Below, in pieces: positions 22,004 through 28,756 of a stretch of 28,756 nucleotides of DNA. The stretch lies in NCBI GenBank assembly GCA_937890355.1, contig CALACW010000036.1, positions 1-28,756 of the forward strand, read 5' to 3'. Numbering within the stretch: position 1 is the first letter of the stretch; each line of letters opens with the position of its first letter. The notes under the pieces are model-generated. The model saw only the letters and a program-made list of their open reading frames with translations. It made no database searches and was not told the DNA's origin. This DNA comes from CALACW01 sp002431305 (GTDB taxonomy: Bacteria; Bacillota; Clostridia; Oscillospirales; Acutalibacteraceae). A program made the position numbers and the translations under genes.

Positions 22004-23431
22004 ATGGACATTGCAGATCTTGCGGCTAAGGCTGCGTTGAAGTTCACGTCCTCGAACGGCAGAAAACTTCAGAAAAAGACGAGTACACCGGCTATTCCCA
22101 AGGCTGACCCCGTTTATATTAAGAATGATAAAAACGACGGATTTTCGTGCGGTTTCGCTATGGCGGAGGTTATGCCCGCAGATGTTACGGCGAAAAAGTA
22201 CTGGATGGCGGGTTACAAAATGGGAAACCTCGTCACGGGCGTTTACGACCCCACGACGGTCAGAGCAATGTGGCTTGACTGTAAGGGCAATGAGGGTATT
22301 TTGCTCGTCAGCTGTGATATTATCGGTCTTACAGGTCACGACGTTAACGAGATAAGAGCCTCGCTCTCCGATTTTTGCAGAGAGTCGGGATGTAAATACA
22401 TAGATATAAGCTGTACTCATACGCATGCCGGTATCGACACCGTCGGTTACTGGGGCAAACTTCCGAGAACCGGACTTGATAAGGCTTATATGGCTAAGCT
22501 CTTTGCAAGTATTAAGGACGTGTGTATTAAGGCTTATAAGGACAGAAAACCCGGTAAGCTTTATATGGGTTATATTCACGTTCCCGACGCGATAAACGAC
22601 GGCAGAGCTCCGTATGTTGTTAACGATAAATTATCAAGACTCCGTTTTGTTCCCGACGACGGCTCGACGGAAACGTGGTTTATGAATTACTCGGCGCATC
22701 CGAACACTATGGGCGGAGCAAATTCAAAAATCAGCGCGGACTATCCGTATTTTATGAGAGAAAAGATCAACGAGTCAAAGAAAGTCAACGTTCTTTTTGC
22801 CGTCGGCGCAATAGCTGCTGCGAATATAGCCGATCTTGACGAGGACAGATACGAGAGAACGAAAAAGGGCGGAGAAATGCTCGGCGAGGCGGCTTTGAAA
22901 ATTGACAACGACGTTGAACTCGATTCGTCAATCTCGTTCATTTCTCAGAGATATTACGCACCTATTGATAACTGCATTCTAGCGCTTATGCCTATATTAA
23001 AGGTCTGCACGTCGGATAAATTTCCGTACCCCGGATGCAATGTCGGCATCGCTCTGAGAACCGAAATGACGTACATGAAAATAGGCAGTCAGAAGATACT
23101 TATATTCCCCGGCGAGCTTTTCTGCGAGCTTGTATACGGCGGTTACGCCTCGGCGGAGGATTCGGCTACGGGACTCGGACCCGAGATAAATCCCGAACCT
23201 CTTGCCGAGATATGCGGGGACGATTCGCTTATGGTATTCGGCGTGTCGAACGACATGACGGGCTACGTGGTCGCTCCCAATGACTTCGTTCTTCATCCCA
23301 CGCAGGCGTATCTTTCGAGCGTTCACGACAGATTCGACAGAAATCATTACCACGAGACAAATTCGCTTGGCAAGGATATCTGCTTTACCGTCGAGAGAGT
23401 GTTCAGAGACCTCGTCGAAAGACTTAAATAA
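22004..23431 (+). CDS. Neutral/alkaline ceramidase N-terminal domain protein, probably lacking the catalytic serine
   Basis: A 475 aa protein matching the catalytic domain of neutral ceramidases. There is no signal peptide and no C-terminal Ig-like domain, so it should be cytoplasmic. The likely zinc ligands are kept: CTHTHAG (H139/H141), NYSAHPNTMGG (H232), FPGE (E371) and DMTGYVVAP (Y421). By eye, the ceramidase serine motif GDVSPN aligns with AIAAAN at 269-274, where the nucleophilic serine would be Ala272. It may therefore be a divergent zinc amidase/hydrolase or a non-hydrolytic binder rather than a true ceramidase. AGAGG lies before the ATG. It is paired with a lipase-like hydrolase. 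Confidence 0.8.
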   Translation: MDIADLAAKAALKFTSSNGRKLQKKTSTPAIPKADPVYIKNDKNDGFSCGFAMAEVMPADVTAKKYWMAGYKMGNLVTGVYDPTTVRAMWLDCKGNEGILLVSCDIIGLTGHDVNEIRASLSDFCRESGCKYIDISCTHTHAGIDTVGYWGKLPRTGLDKAYMAKLFASIKDVCIKAYKDRKPGKLYMGYIHVPDAINDGRAPYVVNDKLSRLRFVPDDGSTETWFMNYSAHPNTMGGANSKISADYPYFMREKINESKKVNVLFAVGAIAAANIADLDEDRYERTKKGGEMLGEAALKIDNDVELDSSISFISQRYYAPIDNCILALMPILKVCTSDKFPYPGCNVGIALRTEMTYMKIGSQKILIFPGELFCELVYGGYASAEDSATGLGPEINPEPLAEICGDDSLMVFGVSNDMTGYVVAPNDFVLHPTQAYLSSVHDRFDRNHYHETNSLGKDICFTVERVFRDLVERLK

Positions 23432-23444
23432 TTTGTTTATAACA

Positions 23445-23483
23445 AAAACGGTTTGCTGATGTTGAACTGCAAGCCGTTTTTTT
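23445..23483 (+). terminator. Intrinsic terminator after the ceramidase-like gene
   Basis: ACGGTTTGC / GCAAGCCGT stem (23448-23456, 23469-23477, one G/T pair), extended by A/T pairs and followed by a run of seven T. Confidence 0.88.
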
Positions 23484-23486
23484 GTG

Positions 23487-23515
23487 TTGAAAATCATATG
23501 TATATATGATAAAAT
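23487..23515 (+). promoter_or_regulatory. Promoter of the rarA operon
   Basis: TTGAAA (23487-23492), 17-base spacer, TAAAAT (23510-23515) with the extended TG at 23507-23508. The start near 23522 lies upstream of the GTG at 23559 and inside any longer reading frame, supporting the shorter rarA start. Confidence 0.65.
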
Positions 23516-23558
23516 TAAATTGAAAAAAACAATCATATACATTACGGAGGAAAAGAAA

Positions 23559-24842
23559 GTGGCTCAGCCTCTTGCGGACAGGATAAGACCATCGACTCTT
23601 GACGAAACGGTCGGTCAGCGGCACCTTATCGGCGAAAACGCCCCGCTTAGGAATATCATAGAGAGCGGAGAGATTCCGAATATGATATTCTACGGTCCGT
23701 CGGGAGTCGGTAAAACGACCGTCGCTCGGATTATAGCGGACTCGGCGGATAAAAAATTATATAAGTTAAACGGCACGAGCGCGTCCATTTCCGACATACG
23801 CGATATCGTTTCGCAGATAGACACGTTTCACGCGCGCAACGGAATTCTGCTCTACCTTGACGAGATTCAGTATTTTAATAAAAAACAGCAGTCTCTTCTT
23901 GAATACATTGAGAACGGTTCGATAACGCTTATAGCCTCGACTACGGAAAATCCGTATTTTTACGTATATTCCGCGGTTTTGAGCCGTTCGACGGTTTTTG
24001 AATTCAAAACGGTAACGCCTGAGGATATCGTTCCTGCGATTGAACGCGCGTTCTCGGTTATGGCTCATGATTTAAAATGTGAGCTCGACATTGAGGACGG
24101 CGTTATCAAGCACATTTCCTACGGGTGCGGGGGCGACGTCAGAAAGGCGATTAATACCGTCGAACTGCTGTGTTTGAGCTCAAAAACGCCTAAGGAGGGT
24201 GAAAAACGCGTTATTTCGATGTCGAACGCTCTGACTTTGACGCAGAAAACGTCCCTTAGATACGATAAGGAGGGCGACGAGCATTACGACCTCGTATCGG
24301 CTTATCAGAAGTCTATGCGCGGTTCGGATGCGAACGCCGCGGTTCACTATCTCGCGCGGATTCTGGAGGCGGGCGACCTTGCCTCTGCGTGCAGACGGCT
24401 TCTTGTCTGCGCGTGCGAGGATGTAGGACTTGCGTACCCGATGATTATTCCGATAGTAAAATCGGCGGTCGATATAGCTTTGCAGGTAGGACTGCCCGAG
24501 GCTCGTATTCCTCTTGCCGACGCAGTTATTCTCGTGTGCAATTCGCCTAAGTCGAATTCCGCATACGAGGCGATTAATTCGGCTTCGGCTGACCTTAAAA
24601 ACGGCAAATACGGTCCCGTGCCGAGACAGCTTCAGAATATGCATTACGACGGAGCCGACGCAAAGGTGAAGGGACAGTTTTATAAGTACCCGCACGCGTT
24701 CGAAAATCACTGGGTTGAACAGCAGTATCTGCCCGACATTATCAAAGATACCGTCTATTATGAATTCGGCGATAATAAGAACGAGCAGGCGGCGAAAGAA
24801 TATTGGGACAAAATAAAAAACAGGAGCGGTAAAAAAAAATGA
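23559..24842 (+). CDS. rarA: Replication-associated recombination protein A (AAA ATPase, MgsA/RarA)
   Basis: A 427 aa clamp-loader-like AAA+ ATPase acting at stalled replication forks. It starts with the family signature PLADRIRPSTLDETVGQRHL. Walker A is GPSGVGKT at 46-53, Walker B is LLYLDEIQYF at about 92-101, and sensor 1 lies in ASTTENPYF. The C-terminal RarA domain contains DEHYDLVSAYQKSMRGSDANA and a YKYPHAFENHWVEQQYLP ending. I choose GTG at 23559 with GGAGG 9 bases upstream. The frame stays open to 23484, but the promoter lies there. The stop overlaps the next ATG (ATGA at 24839-24842). Confidence 0.95.
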   Translation: MAQPLADRIRPSTLDETVGQRHLIGENAPLRNIIESGEIPNMIFYGPSGVGKTTVARIIADSADKKLYKLNGTSASISDIRDIVSQIDTFHARNGILLYLDEIQYFNKKQQSLLEYIENGSITLIASTTENPYFYVYSAVLSRSTVFEFKTVTPEDIVPAIERAFSVMAHDLKCELDIEDGVIKHISYGCGGDVRKAINTVELLCLSSKTPKEGEKRVISMSNALTLTQKTSLRYDKEGDEHYDLVSAYQKSMRGSDANAAVHYLARILEAGDLASACRRLLVCACEDVGLAYPMIIPIVKSAVDIALQVGLPEARIPLADAVILVCNSPKSNSAYEAINSASADLKNGKYGPVPRQLQNMHYDGADAKVKGQFYKYPHAFENHWVEQQYLPDIIKDTVYYEFGDNKNEQAAKEYWDKIKNRSGKKK

Positions 24843-25708
24843 AGTATTCCGTAAGCATGTACAGCTATTCACAGCTGACCTCGTCGGGTAAAAAAACGCT
24901 TGAAGAGTGTATTCTTCTTGCAAAGGAGCAGGGCTTCGACGGCGTTGAATTTGTAGATATCGACCCGCCCGAGGGTATGAGCGAAATTGAATATGCGAAA
25001 ATTTTAAAAGAAAAATGCGATAAGGCGGGACTTGAAGTTTCAAGCTATACCGTCGGCGCGGATTTTATAAACGGTTCGGACGGAAATCTCGAAAAGGAAA
25101 TCGAAAGAGTCAGGAAAAAAGTCGATATTGCGGAAGTTCTCGGCGTTAAAGTTATGCGTCACGACGCGACCGGCGGATTCAGCAGGGGCAAACGCGGATA
25201 TAAAGGCTTTGACGACGCTCTGCCCTCGCTTGTAAGGGGATGCCGTGAGGTTACCGCTTATGCGAAGACAAAGGGTATTAAAACGACCGTCGAAAATCAC
25301 GGATTTTTCTCTCAGGAGAGCAGACGTGTGGAAAAACTCGTAAATTCCGTTGCGGACGAAAACTTCGGACTTCTTGTTGACATAGGAAATTTTGCATGCG
25401 CGGACGAGAGCAGTATTGAGGCTGTCGGCAGACTCGCGCCGTACGCGTTTCACGTTCACGCAAAGGATTTTTATGTAAGAAGCGGTAACTCGCCGTTTTT
25501 TGCGGACGGATTCTTTAAGACGAGAGGGGGAACGTATTTAAGAGGTGCGATAATCGGTCACGGGGATATTCCCGTATATCAATGTGTTCACACACTCATG
25601 TCCGAGGGCTATGACGGATGGATAACCGTCGAATTCGAGGGTATGGAGGACTGCGAAAAGGGTGTTTTATCAGGACTTAAGTCTCTTAAGAGAATGATAG
25701 AAAATTGA
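24839..25708 (+). CDS. Sugar phosphate isomerase/epimerase-like TIM barrel protein
   Basis: A 289 aa protein of the xylose isomerase-like TIM barrel superfamily (AP_endonuc_2 fold). Likely divalent-metal ligands are E152 (TVENHGFF), D181 (LVDIGNF), H205/H207 (FHVHAKD), H241 (IGHGDIP) and E265/E267 (VEFEGME). Members isomerise or epimerise sugars and inositols, or act as AP endonucleases. The substrate here is not known. Its ATG overlaps the rarA stop by 4 bases, so translation is coupled. A terminator follows at 25771-25807. Confidence 0.85.
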   Translation: MKYSVSMYSYSQLTSSGKKTLEECILLAKEQGFDGVEFVDIDPPEGMSEIEYAKILKEKCDKAGLEVSSYTVGADFINGSDGNLEKEIERVRKKVDIAEVLGVKVMRHDATGGFSRGKRGYKGFDDALPSLVRGCREVTAYAKTKGIKTTVENHGFFSQESRRVEKLVNSVADENFGLLVDIGNFACADESSIEAVGRLAPYAFHVHAKDFYVRSGNSPFFADGFFKTRGGTYLRGAIIGHGDIPVYQCVHTLMSEGYDGWITVEFEGMEDCEKGVLSGLKSLKRMIEN

Positions 25709-25770
25709 CAGCTTTTCAATGCAAATGTTGCCAACTTGTGTATAAAGTATAAATAAACAGGCTCAAATCA

Positions 25771-25807
25771 AGAAAATATGTTAATAGGATAATATTTTCT
25801 GTTTTTT
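25771..25807 (+). terminator. Intrinsic terminator after the rarA-TIM barrel operon
   Basis: A 9-bp stem AGAAAATAT / ATATTTTCT (25771-25779, 25792-25800) with a 12-base loop, followed by GTTTTTT. It lies only a few bases before the -35 of the next promoter. The stem is AT-only, so moderate strength is expected. Confidence 0.65.
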
Positions 25808-25811
25808 AATC

Positions 25812-25840
25812 TTGACATTCGCTTCATTTTGTTGTAAATT
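25812..25840 (+). promoter_or_regulatory. Promoter of the secreted-protein cluster
   Basis: Consensus -35 TTGACA (25812-25817), 17-base spacer and TAAATT (25835-25840). The leader to the ATG at 25918 is about 70 bases and contains AAAGGGG as ribosome site. Confidence 0.6.
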
Positions 25841-25917
25841 TAATACAAGCAGTTTTTTAATTATTAAAAACATGAAATCATTGGATAGTTGGAATCCATG
25901 AAAGGGGTAAACTTTTT

Positions 25918-26913
25918 ATGAAAAAATACTACGAGTACGACGCACCCGTTCTCACAAAGCTTTTGTCCGTGGTCGCAGTTATCGCTATCTGCGTTTCCAT
26001 GGCGACGAGCGCGCTGTGCTGTTACAAAGTAGCTTCCATGCAGACGGGCACTGCAGCTGTTGTTGACAACGGTTCGAACTCTTCGACCGGTCAGAACGGT
26101 AACAATTCACAGAATACCACGCCGACTCCTACGCAGGATAACACGAAGACTCCTACCGACGGAAACAATTCTCAGACTTCTACCGACGGAAACAACTCTG
26201 AGACTCCCGCAGACGGAAATGACAATGCCGCCGCAGGCGGACTTGAGGGGCTTTCGACTAACGAAGAGATCCTTGCAAAGTACACCGAAGTTATGAATCA
26301 GGCTAAAAAAGATAAGCCCGCTTTCAAAAAGGTTGAGTTCCAGTCTCTTCCCTCCGAGTTCCGTAACCTCGGTACTCTCGGTAACGTTATTCTTCCCATT
26401 GCAGAGGGATTCATGACTACCGAGGAAAAGGCAAAGGCCGATCCCCAGGTTAAAGAGGCGGGTTCAGACATGCACTCATGGCCCGTAACAGGTCATGACA
26501 CCGCAGGATGCTTACTTACCGATCCCTCCAAGATCAAGAGTGCGTCCGCCGTTAAGGAAGGAGAAAATATCAAGATTACGATTACTCTTCTTCCCGAAGA
26601 TAATCCGGAACCCATCAGCAGTGCAACAGCGACAAGTTCGCCCAGCTTTACCGGCGGTATGTTCAGCCCCATGTCAAAGGCTGATATAGATAAGACCCTT
26701 GCAGACGTTAAAGCGGTTACGGTTAACAGCTTCAGTCTTACATATACGGATTGTACCGCTACTCTTGTTTACAATCCCGCTGATAATCACGTTATCACTC
26801 TTGATCAGATCATGAATGTTGATATCACCGCTAATGTTAAGGCTTTAATAGCAACGATTGACGGTTCCGCAAGACTTGTTGATACTGTCAACATCTGGGA
26901 CGTTCAGTACTAA
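25918..26913 (+). CDS. Membrane-anchored or secreted hypothetical protein with Asn/Thr/Pro-rich linker
   Basis: A 331 aa protein that I do not recognise. A short cytoplasmic N-terminus (MKKYYEYDAP) precedes one hydrophobic segment at about 13-37. A low-complexity linker rich in N, T, S, G and P follows (about 50-110), with imperfect repeats of TDGNNS. A folded domain at about 112-331 begins STNEEILAKYTEVMNQAKK. No lipobox is evident, so the hydrophobic segment is either an uncleaved anchor or a long signal peptide. The distal domain has few cysteines and no catalytic motif that I can identify. It is followed by a hairpin and then the dockerin gene, which seems to lack its own promoter. The genes may form an envelope-associated operon. 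Confidence 0.7.
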   Translation: MKKYYEYDAPVLTKLLSVVAVIAICVSMATSALCCYKVASMQTGTAAVVDNGSNSSTGQNGNNSQNTTPTPTQDNTKTPTDGNNSQTSTDGNNSETPADGNDNAAAGGLEGLSTNEEILAKYTEVMNQAKKDKPAFKKVEFQSLPSEFRNLGTLGNVILPIAEGFMTTEEKAKADPQVKEAGSDMHSWPVTGHDTAGCLLTDPSKIKSASAVKEGENIKITITLLPEDNPEPISSATATSSPSFTGGMFSPMSKADIDKTLADVKAVTVNSFSLTYTDCTATLVYNPADNHVITLDQIMNVDITANVKALIATIDGSARLVDTVNIWDVQY

Positions 26914-26928
26914 TTATTAAGTAATATG

Positions 26929-26965
26929 AGGGGGTGCATATGTTTTGTATGCGCCCCTATTTTTT
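26929..26965 (+). terminator. Terminator-like hairpin directly before the dockerin gene
   Basis: A stem AGGGGGTGCATA / TATGCGCCCCT (26929-26940, 26948-26958) with a 7-base loop and a run of T to 26965. The downstream ribosome site AGGAAGGTGA begins at 26967 and the ATG is at 26984. It can act as a terminator or attenuator, or as an RNA stabiliser between two genes of an operon. Confidence 0.75.
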
Positions 26966-26983
26966 CAGGAAGGTGAATATGCT

Positions 26984-28165
26984 ATGAAAAAATCAAAGAT
27001 AATTGCCCTTGCTTCCGCAGTATCACTTACCGCGGCGGCTGTATTTGCAGCTACATCGATGGTTTTCGCTGCACCCGCTCTCGGCGACGTTGACTCAAAC
27101 GGCAAGGTTACGGCAAAAGACGCGAGAATGATTCTTCGTCACTCCGCAAAAATTGAAAATCTCAGCGATTCCGTTATTCCCGTTGCGGATGCAGACGGCA
27201 ACGGAAAGGTTTCGGCAACTGACGCAAGACTTGTACTGAGATTTGCTTCAAAGCTCATCAGCACAATGGGCGGAGAGGACAAATATGCCGAGTTTATAAA
27301 ATCGAATGAATCATCGGATACCACGGCTACGACGAAGAAGACTGACAGTTCCGACCTTTCGACCAGACCTGTCACAAGACCGACAACAAAACCCGCAGAT
27401 GAACCCTCGACAAAGCCGACAACCGAGCCCTCAACCGAGCCGACAACCGAGCCCTCAACCGAGCCCTCAACCGAGCCGACAACAGAGCCTACTACAGCTC
27501 CTACGACTGAGCCGACAACCGCTCCTACGACTGAACCGACTACGGAACCCACGACGGCAAAGCCGGATGACAACAACAATCTTCCCGCCGCTATCCGCAG
27601 TTTCACATCCGGCAAATTTGATTTTACCGGAACTGTTATCTCGTCGAGCGGTAAACAGGACGTAAGATTTACTGTTGACGGAAAGAATCTTCGTATCGGT
27701 ATGACCGTTGATGGACTTAATCTTGATATTATGAAGCTGACCGAGAAGAACAGCATCACCAAAAAGGACGTATCAAAGTACTACATTATAAGCGAGGATA
27801 AAAAGTCGTATATCGAATTTAACAAGGCTTTCATGAAAATGGCAGGTATAGACGAGGCCAATATGGAACTCCCCGCATTGTCTGTAGATCTTTCGGGTAC
27901 AGAATGCACGGTGGACACTGCTGATTTTAACGGAAAAGAAAACTTAACCCGCTACACGTTCAAGTCGGAGAGCTCACTTATCAAATTCTATTTAGACGGT
28001 GAGAATCTTATCGGCATGGAGACATGCGATTTAAGCGGAAATACACTTACCATGATGGTATTTGATTCGTTTTCGGGCGAAATCCCCGCCGGCAAACTGA
28101 GTCTTAACGGCTACAAAAAGATGTCGCTGACTGATTTTATAGCTCTCTTCGGTTCTGTTCGGTAA
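26984..28165 (+). CDS. Secreted protein with N-terminal type I dockerin, TP-rich linker and unknown C-terminal domain
   Basis: A 393 aa exported protein. The signal peptide MKKSKIIALASAVSLTAAAV... is cleaved near residue 29-30. A dockerin follows with two F-hand calcium motifs, DVDSNGKVTAKD (35-46) and DADGNGKVSATD (69-80), each followed by an ARxxLR helix. Residues about 110-196 are a Thr/Pro/Glu linker of PTTEPST-type units. The C-terminal domain (about 200-393) has alternating beta-like strands with KFDFTGTVISSSGKQDVRFT and resembles LolA/LppX-like lipid- or cargo-binding sheets, but this is a weak inference. Dockerins bind cohesins on scaffoldins or cell-surface proteins. I choose ATG 26984 (AGGAAGGTGA upstream); a reading from 26945 would start inside the hairpin. 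Confidence 0.84.
   Translation: MKKSKIIALASAVSLTAAAVFAATSMVFAAPALGDVDSNGKVTAKDARMILRHSAKIENLSDSVIPVADADGNGKVSATDARLVLRFASKLISTMGGEDKYAEFIKSNESSDTTATTKKTDSSDLSTRPVTRPTTKPADEPSTKPTTEPSTEPTTEPSTEPSTEPTTEPTTAPTTEPTTAPTTEPTTEPTTAKPDDNNNLPAAIRSFTSGKFDFTGTVISSSGKQDVRFTVDGKNLRIGMTVDGLNLDIMKLTEKNSITKKDVSKYYIISEDKKSYIEFNKAFMKMAGIDEANMELPALSVDLSGTECTVDTADFNGKENLTRYTFKSESSLIKFYLDGENLIGMETCDLSGNTLTMMVFDSFSGEIPAGKLSLNGYKKMSLTDFIALFGSVR
27410..27560 (+). repeat. Tandem 12-base repeats encoding the EPTT/EPST linker
   Basis: Near-perfect 12-base units such as GAGCCGACAACC and GAGCCCTCAACC, then GAGCCTACTACA / GCTCCTACGACT units. Each encodes four residues of the linker. Such tracts are prone to slippage and copy-number change in frame. 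Confidence 0.85.
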
Positions 28166-28188
28166 GTAAGTTTATATAAGTATAATTT

Positions 28189-28228
28189 AATCTGCCCTGA
28201 TGAATTTCAGGGCAGATTTGCTTTTTTT
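28189..28228 (+). terminator. Intrinsic terminator after the first dockerin gene
   Basis: A 12-bp perfect stem AATCTGCCCTGA / TCAGGGCAGATT (28189-28200, 28207-28218) with a 6-base loop and TTTTTTT at 28222-28228. Confidence 0.93.
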
Positions 28229-28247
28229 CTTAATTATTGTAAATATC

Positions 28248-28276
28248 TTGACAACATTAACAGTGAATACTATAAT
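28248..28276 (+). promoter_or_regulatory. Consensus sigma-A promoter of the second dockerin gene
   Basis: Perfect -35 TTGACA (28248-28253), 17-base spacer and perfect -10 TATAAT (28271-28276). A start near 28283 leaves a leader of about 50 bases before the ATG at 28335. Confidence 0.85.
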
Positions 28277-28334
28277 AGCTGTATATGTAACATATTTTGG
28301 TTTTTATTGATATTTCGCAAAAAAGGTGAATAAT

Positions 28335-28756
28335 ATGAACAAAACAAAACTTTTAGCTCTTGCGTCTGCCGTCACGGTTACGGCGGTTTCTGTTTTTGCT
28401 TCGAATGCTTCAGCGGTTCAAATGCCCATGCTCGGAGACATGGATAACAGCGGAAAAGTCGGAGCGAGCGACGCGAGAACTATTCTTCGTCATGTTGCAA
28501 GACTCGAAAAAATTGATAAATCGATTTTATTGGCTGCTGACGCGGACGGCGACGGCAAAGTCACCGCGTCCGACGCGAGAACCGTATTGAGATATGCCTC
28601 AAGGCTTGATAAAAAAATGGGCGGAGAGGAAAAGTATTCTGAGATAGTCAGCAGTGTAAAGGCGAGCGAGGAGGCACTGACTTCTAAGGAAGAGACTGCC
28701 GAGCCGACGCTCGAAACAACTCTTAAGCCGACCGAGCCTTCGACCGTAAAGCCGAG
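28335..28756 (+). CDS. Second secreted dockerin protein, 3' end beyond the window
   Basis: Partial gene open to the window edge (140 codons). It has a signal peptide MNKTKLLALASAVTVTAVSV..., with cleavage probably near ASA at about residue 27. A dockerin follows with the calcium loops DMDNSGKVGASD (about 35-46) and DADGDGKVTASD (about 69-80), each followed by ARTxLR. After KKMGGEEKYSEIV a Thr/Pro/Glu linker begins (EPTLETTLKPTEPST). It is clearly a paralogue of the preceding gene, with the same order of signal peptide, dockerin and linker. AAAGGTGA lies before the ATG. The C-terminal domain is unseen. Confidence 0.85.
   Translation, partial: MNKTKLLALASAVTVTAVSVFASNASAVQMPMLGDMDNSGKVGASDARTILRHVARLEKIDKSILLAADADGDGKVTASDARTVLRYASRLDKKMGGEEKYSEIVSSVKASEEALTSKEETAEPTLETTLKPTEPSTVKP

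Noticed and set aside
23484..23558. Longer rarA reading frame
   Set aside because: The added 25 residues are not RarA-like and overlap a good promoter; the GTG at 23559 has GGAGG.
27139..27762. Minus-strand open frame of VVGSVVG repeats
   Set aside because: It is the reverse reading of the EPTT/EPST linker repeats; no start signals and low complexity only.
28360..28590. 76-codon plus-strand frame near the right edge
   Set aside because: It is in a shifted frame within the second dockerin gene, whose frame from 28335 has a signal peptide and calcium-binding loops.

Overview
The window looks like chromosomal DNA from an anaerobic clostridium of the Oscillospirales / Ruminococcaceae type. The evidence is a medium-GC Gram-positive style genome with strong AGGAGG ribosome sites, an IspH-ribosomal protein S1 fusion of the kind found in Clostridia, the classic Firmicutes rimP-nusA-rnpM-ylxQ-infB operon, and secreted proteins with type I dockerin domains. 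No rRNA, tRNA, CRISPR array, transposase or prophage gene was seen. The taxonomy is inferred from gene content, not from a marker comparison.

Positions 68-7794 (minus strand) form one compact translation/RNA operon read from a consensus promoter near 7870-7898: rimP, nusA, rnpM (ylxR), an L7Ae-like gene (ylxQ), infB, rbfA, nrnA, truB, ribF. Many of these genes overlap by 4 to 17 bases. The leader before rimP has a terminator-like hairpin. Divergently, positions 8029-13757 (plus strand) carry a LysM/G5/M23 cell-wall peptidase, a BaiN/YhiN-type flavoprotein, cmk, and an ispH-rpsA fusion ending at a strong terminator. The fusion retains an internal ribosome site and start codon exactly at the junction, with a promoter-like sequence upstream, so free S1 may also be made.

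Positions 13873-15013 hold a deoxyinosine/uracil-DNA glycosylase family gene and a YwqG-like (DUF1963) gene. Positions 15120-19166 are a self-contained three-gene operon: a large Old Yellow Enzyme-type Fe-S flavoprotein followed by the large and small subunits of an aconitase-X enzyme. I see it as the best candidate for an undescribed pathway. Because IspH (MEP pathway) is encoded nearby, the aconitase X is probably not the archaeal mevalonate-pathway dehydratase. The three genes suggest dehydration of a hydroxyacid followed by, or coupled to, C=C reduction. A compact three-way-junction-like RNA fold sits in the 3' untranslated region.

Positions 19421-20814 (minus) carry a TraX-family membrane protein coupled to a hexapeptide sugar O-acetyltransferase. 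Positions 21041-23431 (plus) pair an alpha/beta hydrolase with a cytoplasmic ceramidase-fold protein that appears to keep the zinc site but to lack the catalytic serine motif. Positions 23559-25708 encode RarA (MgsA) translationally overlapped with a sugar-phosphate isomerase/epimerase-like TIM barrel. The right end (25918-28756) is a secreted-protein cluster: a membrane-anchored low-complexity protein and two paralogous proteins with N-terminal dockerins, the last cut by the window edge.
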